This document shows, in pieces, positions 7,421 through 15,114 of a DNA stretch of 64,000 bases. The stretch is from Paenibacillus oralis. Lineage in GTDB: Bacteria > Bacillota > Bacilli > Paenibacillales > Paenibacillaceae. How positions within the stretch are numbered: the stretch's first letter is position 1; each line of letters opens with the position of its first letter. Location of the stretch: NCBI RefSeq assembly GCF_003863965.1, contig NZ_RRCN01000001.1:3058304-3122303 (forward strand). The letters are read 5' to 3'. The notes beneath the pieces were generated by a model. That model ran no database searches. It was not told the origin of the DNA and was given only the letters and a program-made list of their open reading frames with translations. Made by a program: the position numbers and the translations under genes.

Positions 7421-9679
7421 ATGGACGACAAACTACTGTATGAAAAACTGGACAGCCTTTCGGTTCAAGAGAAAATCGGCCAATTGGTCCAACTGACCGG
7501 CGACTTTTTTGAAGGGGATATCGATACGGTCGTGACGGGGCCGCTGAAAAAACTGGGGCTAAATCCAAGTTACAATATTTACAATACCGGCTCCATCTTG
7601 AACGTTACCGATCCGGAAAAAATGATCCGGCTGCAAACGAAGTATTTGGAACATTCGGCTCACCAAATTCCGCTGCTGTTTATGGCGGATATTATCTACG
7701 GATACCGGACCATTTTCCCGATTCCGCTGGCTCAAGCGTGCAGTTGGAACTTTGAGCAAATCGAGCGCGCCGCTGCGATCTCTGCCCGGGAGTGTTACGA
7801 AGAGGGGACTCACGTGACCTTTTCGCCTATGGTGGATATCGTCAGAGACCCCCGCTGGGGGCGGGTGATGGAATCGCCCGGCGAGGATACTTTACTGGCG
7901 CGGAAATATGCGGAAAGCACAGTGGCGGGAATCCAGGGAAGGAAAACGCGGAGCGGCGCCGTCCCGGCAGATAAAATCGCCGCATGCGTCAAGCATTTTG
8001 CCGCTTACGGGGCGCCTGTCGCCGGGCGGGAGTACAACGCCGTGGATATGTCCGAGCATACGCTTAGGGAATATTACTTGCCGGGGTACCAAGCCGCCAT
8101 CGAAGCGGGAGCCAAGCTTGTGATGACCGCTTTTAACACCTTAAACGGCATCCCTGCGACCGGGAACGAATGGCTTAACCGCGACGTGCTCCGGCGGGAG
8201 ATGAATTTTGACGGTGTGCTGATCTCGGATTATGCCGCGATCGAAGAGCTGATCATGCACGGTTATGCCGAAGATGAGGCTGCTGCCGCCAAGCTGGCCC
8301 TGCTGGCCGGTGTCGATGTGGATATGAAGACGGCGGTATATGCCAATCAGCTGGAGAAGATCATTTCCGGCAACGAGCATATGCTGGAGCTTTTGAATGA
8401 GGCTGTATACCGTGTTTTAAAACTGAAAAACGATCTGGGGTTGTTCGAGGACCCGTTCCGTGGTTTACAGGAAACCGTGCGGCGGGGGAGCAGCAGCATT
8501 CTGGCGGATGAACATAAACAAGCCGCGTTGTCTTTGGCGGAAGAATCCGTCGTTTTGCTGAAAAATGAACATGAGCTGTTGCCGCTGTCGCCTCAAACCA
8601 AGATCGCATTAATCGGTCCTTACGCGGAAGAAAACTCCACCTTGGGCATATGGGCGATTAAAGGGAATGAGGCGGACACCATCAACTTGAAGACGGGGCT
8701 GCTTAAGCATGCCGATCCCGCCCGGCTTTCGGTCTGCCGCGGGGCGTATATGGTGCCCCTTGACGAACGGGAAGCCCTTGGCAAATATGCGGATAAGCTG
8801 CCGGCCGAAACGGTTGGTGAGGAGGAATTGCTGGAGGAAGCGATCCGGAATGCGGATGAAGCGGACGTCATCGTCCTCGCCTTGGGGGAAAGCATCTACC
8901 AGAGCGGGGAGGGCGGATCGCGCACGAACCCGGCGCTTCCCGAACCGCAGTTGAAACTGCTCCGCGAATTAAGCGGGCTGGGCAAACCGCTCGCCGTGAT
9001 CGTCTATAGCGGCAGACCTTTGATTCTCACCGAAGTTGCCGAGAAAGCTGACGCCTTGATCCAGGCCTGGTATCCGGGAACGATGGGCGGGGAAGCGCTG
9101 GCCAATATTTTGTACGGAAAAGCAAATCCGTCCGGGAAATTAACGATGACTTTTCCGCGTTGCGTCGGACAAATTCCGGTGCATTACAATGAGCTCAATA
9201 CAGGCAGACCGAATTTGCCGGAAAACGGTTCTTACCGATTCGCGTCCCGCTATATCGATGAAGCGAATGAACCATTGTATCCGTTCGGTTATGGCAAATC
9301 CTATACCTCGTTCGCATACAGCCTTTTGTCCGTCAGCCGGAAGGAAATGAAACGAAATGAGCCGATCGAGTTCAGCGTCGCTGTCTCCAACACTGGGAGT
9401 TATGACGGGAAAGAAACGGTCCAATTGTATATTCGCGACAAATTTGCCAGTGTGGCAAGGCCGGTGAAGGTCCTAAAAGACTTCCAAAAGATCTTCCTGC
9501 GCAGCGGCGAGACCGGGACGGTTCAATTTACGATTCGCGAAGAGATGCTTAAATTTTACGGAAGCAATATGGAGTACAAAAGCGAGCCGGGCGAATTTGA
9601 AGTTTATATCGGGCCAAGCTCGCAGGACATTTCCTTGAGTTTTAGTTTTGTTTTATTGCCGGAGGAGGAACATGAATAG
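7421..9679 (+). CDS. Glycoside hydrolase family 3, BglX-like beta-glucosidase
   Basis: A 752-residue GH3 enzyme. The N-terminal barrel contains KHFAAYGAPVAGREYN and the nucleophile motif GVLISDYAAIEEL; the alpha/beta sandwich contains VIVLALGE and GEGGSRTNPALPEPQ; a C-terminal fibronectin-III-like domain (EFSVAVSNTGSYDGKETVQLYI) closes the protein. There is no signal peptide, so it acts in the cytosol on imported sugar, in keeping with the PTS gene 19 bp upstream. The ATG at 7421 follows GGAGAG; upstream in-frame codons overlap the PTS gene and are not part of the protein. Typical members cleave terminal beta-D-glucose or beta-D-xylose from oligosaccharides; exact specificity cannot be read from sequence. 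Confidence 0.9.
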   Translation: MDDKLLYEKLDSLSVQEKIGQLVQLTGDFFEGDIDTVVTGPLKKLGLNPSYNIYNTGSILNVTDPEKMIRLQTKYLEHSAHQIPLLFMADIIYGYRTIFPIPLAQACSWNFEQIERAAAISARECYEEGTHVTFSPMVDIVRDPRWGRVMESPGEDTLLARKYAESTVAGIQGRKTRSGAVPADKIAACVKHFAAYGAPVAGREYNAVDMSEHTLREYYLPGYQAAIEAGAKLVMTAFNTLNGIPATGNEWLNRDVLRREMNFDGVLISDYAAIEELIMHGYAEDEAAAAKLALLAGVDVDMKTAVYANQLEKIISGNEHMLELLNEAVYRVLKLKNDLGLFEDPFRGLQETVRRGSSSILADEHKQAALSLAEESVVLLKNEHELLPLSPQTKIALIGPYAEENSTLGIWAIKGNEADTINLKTGLLKHADPARLSVCRGAYMVPLDEREALGKYADKLPAETVGEEELLEEAIRNADEADVIVLALGESIYQSGEGGSRTNPALPEPQLKLLRELSGLGKPLAVIVYSGRPLILTEVAEKADALIQAWYPGTMGGEALANILYGKANPSGKLTMTFPRCVGQIPVHYNELNTGRPNLPENGSYRFASRYIDEANEPLYPFGYGKSYTSFAYSLLSVSRKEMKRNEPIEFSVAVSNTGSYDGKETVQLYIRDKFASVARPVKVLKDFQKIFLRSGETGTVQFTIREEMLKFYGSNMEYKSEPGEFEVYIGPSSQDISLSFSFVLLPEEEHE

Positions 9680-10010
9680 AAGCGGCGCTTATGATTTGAA
9701 ATATCATATCACCCCGCCTTTCGGGTTGTTAAATGACCCGAATGGGCTTGCTTTTCAGGATCGGAAACAAAACAGTCTAACCGTCTGGAGAACCAACTGG
9801 GCGACCAAGCAGAGAGAACACAGAAAAGCAACATTAGCTCATACACTCGCAGAAATGCGGTTATTTATGGAAAGCTCAAGCCTGGAGATCTTTGTGAACG
9901 GGGGAGAGGAAGTATTTTCTCTGCGTTATTTTACGGAAGATGCCGGGCAGCGAAGCGTCCGGATCGAGGCCGGCGGCAATGAAGGAGAAGTCAGCATTTA
10001 TCGGTTGTAA
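9672..10010 (+). pseudogene. Remnant of GH32 sucrose-6-phosphate hydrolase with internal deletion
   Basis: The 112-codon frame begins like a GH32 enzyme (YHITPPFGLLNDPNGLAF, containing the catalytic NDPNG Asp) and ends like the GH32 C-terminal beta-sandwich (EMRLFMESSSLEIFVNGGEE). The intervening region of roughly 370 residues, including the other catalytic acids (RDP and EC motifs), is absent. The family is normally about 480-500 residues. The ATG overlaps the last codons of the GH3 gene and has GGAGGAGG before it, so the remnant is probably still translated, but it cannot be an active hydrolase. It implies that the operon once processed sucrose-6-phosphate. Confidence 0.85.
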
Positions 10011-10060
10011 AGAAAGGCCGTTCATTTTTCCGCTTGCGGGGGAAGAACGGTCTTCTTTTT
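10011..10060 (+). terminator. Terminator after the sugar operon
   Basis: GGCCGTTC pairs with GAACGGTC around a purine/pyrimidine-rich loop, followed by TTCTTTTTG. It starts one base after the GH32 remnant's stop codon. Confidence 0.75.
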
Positions 10061-10171
10061 GTCTTGGGCCTACGGGATGAATTACGCCTTGTCCGGGTAA
10101 TTTACTATCGGTATAGTATGAGTATATCAACCGCGAACGGACGGCTTATGCCTGGCTGATGAGGTGTCGAG

Positions 10172-10996
10172 ATGAAAAAAATATATGAACATATCGAAAT
10201 CGACCGTAAAAAAATGATCAACCTGTTCATGTTCCAAGCGCGGGATACGGAGCGGGTCATTCCAATGCATTTTCACAGCAATATGGAGCTGATCTACTGT
10301 ATAAGCGGAAGCCTAAAGGTGTGGCATGAAGGAAAAATTACGATTTTGACGGACAAGGACATGTTGTTCATGAACAGCAATGTTCCGCATTCCACCCAAA
10401 GCATTACGGAAAACCGCGTGCTTGTGCTGCAATTTCCGGAAACTTTTTTCGCCAATGAACAAGTCATCATCCAATTAAATACGCATGAGAATCAGGTTGA
10501 AGCGATTATCCTCGCTAAATTAAGGGAGCTGCTGATGGAAATATACGAGCTGCATTTTTCCGCGGGCAAATACGACTACATTCTGGAGCAAAGCCGGATT
10601 ATTGAGCTTAAATACCGGCTGGTCCATCATTTTGGCCAGGCCGCGGACATCTCGCCGGAAATATTCAGCGAAAAGCAACAAAAAATCAAGACCATTATGG
10701 ACTACATGAAAGAGCATTATGCCGAAAACATCAGTTTGGCTGAAACCGCCCGCATCTGCGGCTATTCCGAGGCTTATTTGTCGCGTATGTTTCATAAATA
10801 CACCGGCCAGACGTTTACCGAATACAAGCAGATCCTATGTTTGGAAAAGGCTATCGATTTATTGGAAACCACAAATAAGTCGCTTACGGAAATATCTTAT
10901 GAAACAGGGTTCCCCAACGTAAAATCTTTTCGCAAAGCTTTTAAGGAAGTAATGGGAAAGACGCCGTTTGAATACAAAAAATCCGGTTTGAGCTGA
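10172..10996 (+). CDS. AraC-family transcriptional regulator with cupin sensor
   Basis: A 274-residue regulator. The first ~130 residues look like an AraC-type cupin (MHFHSNMELIYCISGSLKV, then MLFMNSNVPHSTQS), which would sense a sugar. Residues about 175-272 form the double helix-turn-helix domain (ISLAETARICGYSEAYLSRMF and SLTEISYETGFPNVKSFRKAF). It lies just downstream of the PTS/GH3 cluster, separated by a terminator, so it is transcribed on its own and probably activates the sugar operon. GAGGTG precedes the ATG. Identification as AraC-type is firm; the regulatory target is inferred from position. Confidence 0.92.
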   Translation: MKKIYEHIEIDRKKMINLFMFQARDTERVIPMHFHSNMELIYCISGSLKVWHEGKITILTDKDMLFMNSNVPHSTQSITENRVLVLQFPETFFANEQVIIQLNTHENQVEAIILAKLRELLMEIYELHFSAGKYDYILEQSRIIELKYRLVHHFGQAADISPEIFSEKQQKIKTIMDYMKEHYAENISLAETARICGYSEAYLSRMFHKYTGQTFTEYKQILCLEKAIDLLETTNKSLTEISYETGFPNVKSFRKAFKEVMGKTPFEYKKSGLS

Positions 10997-11010
10997 AATT
11001 TAATATCAAG

Positions 11011-11215
11011 TCTATACTAAGTTGAATTAAAGAAAAGCGGAAGTTAGGCAAGAGTGGGAAATGATTCTGAAGAAACGGCAGTGGTCGCCTTTGTGAGCGG
11101 ATTTCATCCTTGCTGGAATCTAAAAAATTATCAGAAATCCGCGAACAACAGCGATCGTAAGAACATTTCACACGGCTGCCCTGATCCGTACAATCCATAG
11201 TTCAACTTATATAGA
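11011..11215. repeat. Candidate MITE-like element, 205 bp
   Basis: Terminal inverted repeats TCTATACTAAGTTGAA (11011-11026) and TTCAACTTATATAGA (11201-11215) match at 15 positions with one base gap. Inside, a further inverted pair GCGGATTTC / GAAATCCGC lies around the centre and the two halves are weakly complementary throughout. No open frame of note is present. It occupies most of the gap between the AraC gene and the next gene. Confidence 0.5.
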
Positions 11216-11302
11216 TTAAATTTCCCCCGGCTTTTGCCGAAATACATTGTATATGCAACTGACTTTAGTTGAATGGCCATGCCGAAAGGATTTTGAAGAC
11301 CT

Positions 11303-12124
11303 ATGTTTCGGAGAACGAAGAGGAGAATCTTTTTTATAGCTTGTGTTTGTGTTTTACTGATATTCGCTTGGGGGCGTGCCGACCGGGGCGAAAAAGCGAA
11401 TAGCGAAAAACCGGAACTTATGACGCAAGGCGATAGTTTATTGGGGGAGCGTAACTTCGACGGCGCCATCTTTAAATACGAGCTGCTTCTGGAGAGAACC
11501 CCCCAAGATGCGGAGGCCCGGTGGAAAAAAGAAAAGGCGCTGAAAGCGGTCGAGGTGGCGAATGCGCTGATCCGCAAAGGGGACGAGGCGATCAAGGACA
11601 AGCAGTTAAAGGTGGCCTACGATTATTTTCAACTGGCCCGGGAGCTTTACCCTTACAACCCCGATGACGGCTACGAAAGAAACTTGGCCGTTTTTGAAAT
11701 GGACATGCTGCAGACCAACTTAGCCCCCTACATAGAGCAATTGTTGGAATTGGAGGAAAGGAAAGAGCGAATTTTGACAGCTCTACAAAACGGGGAGGAC
11801 GTAAAGTCGAAGGGGGTAACCCAAATGATCGAGGAGTTATATCCTTTGGCACAGCAAGTTTATTACCAATCTATTGACCCTGGAAGGTTGTCCTCGCCTG
11901 AAGCTATTGAGTATTACAAGGAAAAGGAGCAGCTCATCGAACAGCTAGAGGAAGAGTTCGTGAATTACGGTATTTTTCCGATGTTTCGGAGGTTAGGATT
12001 TGACGAGTTGGACGAATATGTCCAGAACGTACAAATTAAATTTGCGGTATACGGAGATGGCGAAGGCACGATTTGGGATGAATACCGTCTCAGACATCCG
12101 GATATTAAGTACTTGCCTAAATAA
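11303..12124 (+). CDS. Membrane-anchored TPR-like protein, function unknown
   Basis: A 273-residue protein. A basic start (MFRRTKRR) and one hydrophobic segment (residues about 9-24, IFFIACVCVLLIFAWG) anchor it in the membrane with the rest outside. Residues 35-130 have TPR-like helical repeats (GDSLLGERNFDGAIFKYELLL; VAYDYFQLARELYPYNPDDG). The remainder is charged and helical (IEQLLELEERKERI), probably coiled coil. I do not recognise a named family. It lies next to the DUF1266/J-protein pair, which is convergent with it; E. coli has a Sel1-repeat protein (YbeT) at the equivalent locus, but the resemblance is only in general architecture. The ATG at 11303 lacks a strong ribosome binding site. 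Confidence 0.6.
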   Translation: MFRRTKRRIFFIACVCVLLIFAWGRADRGEKANSEKPELMTQGDSLLGERNFDGAIFKYELLLERTPQDAEARWKKEKALKAVEVANALIRKGDEAIKDKQLKVAYDYFQLARELYPYNPDDGYERNLAVFEMDMLQTNLAPYIEQLLELEERKERILTALQNGEDVKSKGVTQMIEELYPLAQQVYYQSIDPGRLSSPEAIEYYKEKEQLIEQLEEEFVNYGIFPMFRRLGFDELDEYVQNVQIKFAVYGDGEGTIWDEYRLRHPDIKYLPK

Positions 12125-12126
12125 CG

Positions 12127-12174
12127 AAGCCAACGCCCCGAAGCCTTACGGCCTATCGGGGGTTGGCTTTGTTC
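12127..12174. terminator. Bidirectional terminator
   Basis: AAGCCAACGCCCCGA pairs with TCGGGGGTTGGCTT across a short loop and is followed by TTGTTCG. It lies between two convergent genes and can serve both. Confidence 0.85.
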
Positions 12175-12176
12175 GT

Positions 12177-12824
12177 TTAGAACGGATAATCCCAGCGCAT
12201 GGAGGGGGGCATCTGGGAAAATTCCAGCAGACTTTGCGCATAGGCGGGCAGCAATGTGGCCGTATCCTTGGGCGGGTTCCGGAAGTAGGCTCCCGCGATG
12301 CATCCGCTATGGAATTCATACCAGCTGGCGTATTTGGATTGGACGATTTTGACGGCGTCTTTGTTGGAGAAAGCCGCCTCTTTCCCGTCCAGCAGATTTA
12401 ACCGCTCGCCCGCTTTATTTAAGGCAACCAACAGGGCGAAATCAAAGGCCGCGATCGTGGCCGGCGGAATAACATTCATCAATTGATGTACGCAAGCCAG
12501 GGACGGCGCGTTGTTCTCGCCCTGCGCTTCGGCTGACGACAGGCGCCGTACCCGGGCCTCAAACGACAAGGAAGATAATGTTTCGGAAAGTTCGTTAAAC
12601 TCCTTGCGATATCCTTCATACAGCAGCCATCTTCGCTGGTTATGGTAACTGGTACCATCACGCACTCCCTGAAATATCAGCCATGCCTTGAGCCCGGCTT
12701 TCGGGCAGGTATCCAGCGTATGATAACTGCGGAGTTTCCCGAAGCGAACCGCTCCCGCATTAAACAGCGGTGCGGTCATCCAATGATAGAAGGTAGGTTG
12801 TTTCAGTAAAGATTTAACCCGCAT
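12177..12824 (-). CDS. DUF1266 domain protein
   Basis: A 215-residue cytosolic protein, the intact paralogue of the IS-interrupted gene at 2557-4386, which is also 215 codons when reconstructed. Shared DUF1266 features include an alanine-rich segment (PATIAAFDFALLVALNKAGERLNLLDGKEA), a conserved small-residue helix and the YASWYEFHSGCIAGAYF motif near the C-terminus. It overlaps the upstream J-domain gene by 11 bp, so the two are translated as a coupled pair, matching the order at the first locus (J-protein then DUF1266). DUF1266 proteins occur next to hscC/djl genes in enterobacteria. The family has no established activity; a role with the J-protein/Hsp70 pair is inferred from linkage. Confidence 0.8.
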   Translation of the reverse strand: MRVKSLLKQPTFYHWMTAPLFNAGAVRFGKLRSYHTLDTCPKAGLKAWLIFQGVRDGTSYHNQRRWLLYEGYRKEFNELSETLSSLSFEARVRRLSSAEAQGENNAPSLACVHQLMNVIPPATIAAFDFALLVALNKAGERLNLLDGKEAAFSNKDAVKIVQSKYASWYEFHSGCIAGAYFRNPPKDTATLLPAYAQSLLEFSQMPPSMRWDYPF

Positions 12825-14796
12825 AGTTTTGTCCCCTCAAGTCTAAGATTGCGATTAGCAGGCGTACCTTTCGATATTCGAAAGCAAGCCGGTACAGACT
12901 GTAAATCCACAGCGCCGACAGAAATCCGAAGAGCAGCAGGTTCGGTATTGTGAATTCCGATTTTACCTGCGGTTTGGCGACTTCAAAGTATACGGGCTGA
13001 AATTTCGGGACGGATGCGGCGGATACCTCCGATGGGGAGCTCGAAACTTTATGTATGTCGTATTGATAAGCCTCCAGAATTCGCTCGGTGGAATCGGCGG
13101 GAGATACCGGCTTCCATTGCAGCATTTTGCTCACCGCCGTTTCCATGTCCGCATCCAAGTGGTGAACATAGCCTCTAATTTTTATCTCCTTCCGCTCCTC
13201 TTGCAGACCAAGCGTGTAATCCGCCAGAATGATCAGTTGTTTGTCGGAAAATTCCCCGAGAAACACATGTCCTGACAGGTTTTCATAATAGTCAAAGTTG
13301 ATAAAGGCGTAGTCTTCATTTTGAAAGACAACCTTACCATCGCTGGTTAAATATTTGCCCATGTGTATGTCCGTGACATTCTTAATGGTTAGTTCAGCAT
13401 ATCGCTGCTCGTCCATGCCGATTAGTTCTTGCGCTCCGGCAATCGTTTCCGGCGTACGGTTATGGACATTTTCCCTATAGTAGTACAGGCATACGATCAG
13501 AGATAAAGCAAGGATAAGCGCAAGCGACAAATTCAGCAGGATAGGCCGGTTAAAAAACAGCTTCCACCGCTTACCGCCGCCGGAAGGAGCAGGAGCGCCG
13601 GGCGAACGGTCCCCAGGGCTGTCGAAAGCGGCGGGTTGTATCGCCTGCTCCAGGCATTCCGCTGCTTCGCCGGGGTTGCCGAGCTTTTGCAAGGCTTGCG
13701 CCATTAAGATGGCGATGTCGCTCCGGTTCGGCCAGCGAGATAAGATAAGCCGGCATTCTTCTACCGTCCGTTCGGGATGCCCCAAATCTCGCCAGATTCG
13801 CGCTCGGTACAGATACCCGTCGATTTCCCCGGGCGCCAGCTCGACCAAACGCTCGAACATGGCGAGCGCCTTCTCTTTATCGCCTTCGCGAAGATAGAAC
13901 TCGCCGAGCAGGCGAAGCAGATCGGGATCATCCGGGAACATCGCGTAAGCTTGTTTTAAAAACTCCATCGCCTTCTTTAAATCGTTGCGCACCAAGGCAA
14001 GCTGTCCCTGATCCCGGTCATGCAGAAATTTATCAATATCGATGCCCTCCGCGCTCAGCAGGAATTGATAGCGGAGACCCGGGTCGGCCAGCTGCCTTTT
14101 GTAATAAACCAGAAACGAAGCGATGGCAGGATCATTGTCGAACTGCTCCGATTCTTGCAAAAGATTCAGCCAGCCAAAACTGTTTTCAAGCAGCCGCCAA
14201 ATTTCGGCGGGCAGATACCGGTGTGATTGCATGAATTTCAGAAGCTGAAACCCGATGACCGGTTTGGCGTCCATGTTCCACATCACGTCGGCATCCAGAA
14301 GCTCCACCCACTTCTCCGGGGAAATCCGCGACGGGAAATCATCATACAGCGCGGCGGCTTGCTCCAGAAACGCTGCAATCGTTTGAATCGTATTTTCCGG
14401 ATCGGGCTCCGGCACGAATTCCGGCGCGGATAGCCGGTTCGTTTCACTTTGTTCGCCTGCATCCGGCTCCGGCTCATTCCAAAGAGAGTCGAACGGGATT
14501 CGGAGAGGCGGCGGAAGCGGCCCCGGCTCGTCCTGCTCCGGTGCAGCATCAGGATGCCCTGTTCCCGTCCATTCCGTATGAACCGGTTCCGCCTGCCGTT
14601 CTTCCGCCGATTCCTTTTCTGCCATGGAGGCCCGTCTCTTGGCATAGGACATGGCGGCGTCGAAGGCCTCGCGCAAAGCCTGATAACCTGCAGGATCGTC
14701 CTCCGGGTGATATATTTTAAGCTGTTTGGCATAGGCCCGTTTAATGACTTTTATATCTTCCGTCCGGCCGATACCTAGTCGTTCCCAGATGGTCAT
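12814..14796 (-). CDS. J-domain / TPR membrane protein, second paralogue
   Basis: A 660-residue co-chaperone paralogous to the protein encoded at 596-2536. The J domain occupies residues 1-55 (VIKRAYAKQLKIYHPEDDPAG), again with HPE instead of HPD at 30-32. A low-complexity linker (about 60-125), the W-ELL...MW and LPAEIWRLLENSFG block, and TPR repeats (about 250-385, for example DDLKKAMEFLKQAYAMFPDDPD-like units) follow. Membrane segments lie at about 418-438 and 615-640. The start ATG has no strong ribosome binding site. It is convergent with the gene at 11303 and divergent from topB. The two J-proteins share the whole domain layout but differ widely in sequence, so the duplication is old or the copies were acquired separately. 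Confidence 0.85.
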   Translation of the reverse strand: MTIWERLGIGRTEDIKVIKRAYAKQLKIYHPEDDPAGYQALREAFDAAMSYAKRRASMAEKESAEERQAEPVHTEWTGTGHPDAAPEQDEPGPLPPPLRIPFDSLWNEPEPDAGEQSETNRLSAPEFVPEPDPENTIQTIAAFLEQAAALYDDFPSRISPEKWVELLDADVMWNMDAKPVIGFQLLKFMQSHRYLPAEIWRLLENSFGWLNLLQESEQFDNDPAIASFLVYYKRQLADPGLRYQFLLSAEGIDIDKFLHDRDQGQLALVRNDLKKAMEFLKQAYAMFPDDPDLLRLLGEFYLREGDKEKALAMFERLVELAPGEIDGYLYRARIWRDLGHPERTVEECRLILSRWPNRSDIAILMAQALQKLGNPGEAAECLEQAIQPAAFDSPGDRSPGAPAPSGGGKRWKLFFNRPILLNLSLALILALSLIVCLYYYRENVHNRTPETIAGAQELIGMDEQRYAELTIKNVTDIHMGKYLTSDGKVVFQNEDYAFINFDYYENLSGHVFLGEFSDKQLIILADYTLGLQEERKEIKIRGYVHHLDADMETAVSKMLQWKPVSPADSTERILEAYQYDIHKVSSSPSEVSAASVPKFQPVYFEVAKPQVKSEFTIPNLLLFGFLSALWIYSLYRLAFEYRKVRLLIAILDLRGQNYAG

Positions 14797-14959
14797 TTGA
14801 AACTCGAACCACCTTTCGGGAGCGTCAAACCCGATTTATTCATATTTTTATGTACCTCGCATGTGTTTTATGGAATTCAATTCCAAATTGATAAAAGGTT
14901 TTCTCCTATTTTTATCGGCTATGTTAGTAATAAAGCTTATGGGCCCCGCATATTTCATG

Positions 14960-15021
14960 TTTCCGCTCGGAGGAGTACGGCGTCCTGCACGCCGATTTTG
15001 GCAAGTTCGAAGCGGTATGGC
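14960..15021 (+). pseudogene. 62-bp diverged fragment of topB
   Basis: These 62 bases match topB 15735-15796 at 57 positions. In the topB frame the fragment reads FRSEEYGVLHADFGKF followed by EAVWLK and a stop; four of the five differences are synonymous. It therefore looks like a relic of a second, diverged topB copy or of a recombination with a related strain, rather than a simple local duplication. The rest of 14797-15114 shows no gene. Confidence 0.8.
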
Positions 15022-15073
15022 TAAAATGAATACGAAGCTGCCTGAAACGGTGGATTCCGAGGAAGATAGGTAA

Positions 15074-15082
15074 TGGTATAAT
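15074..15082 (+). promoter_or_regulatory. Extended -10 promoter of topB
   Basis: TGGTATAAT is an extended -10 element 33 bp before the topB start; no good -35 is visible, which extended -10 promoters can lack. Confidence 0.55.
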
Positions 15083-15114
15083 GTAGTGAGGAAAGGAGTG
15101 TTTCTAAAGAACTC

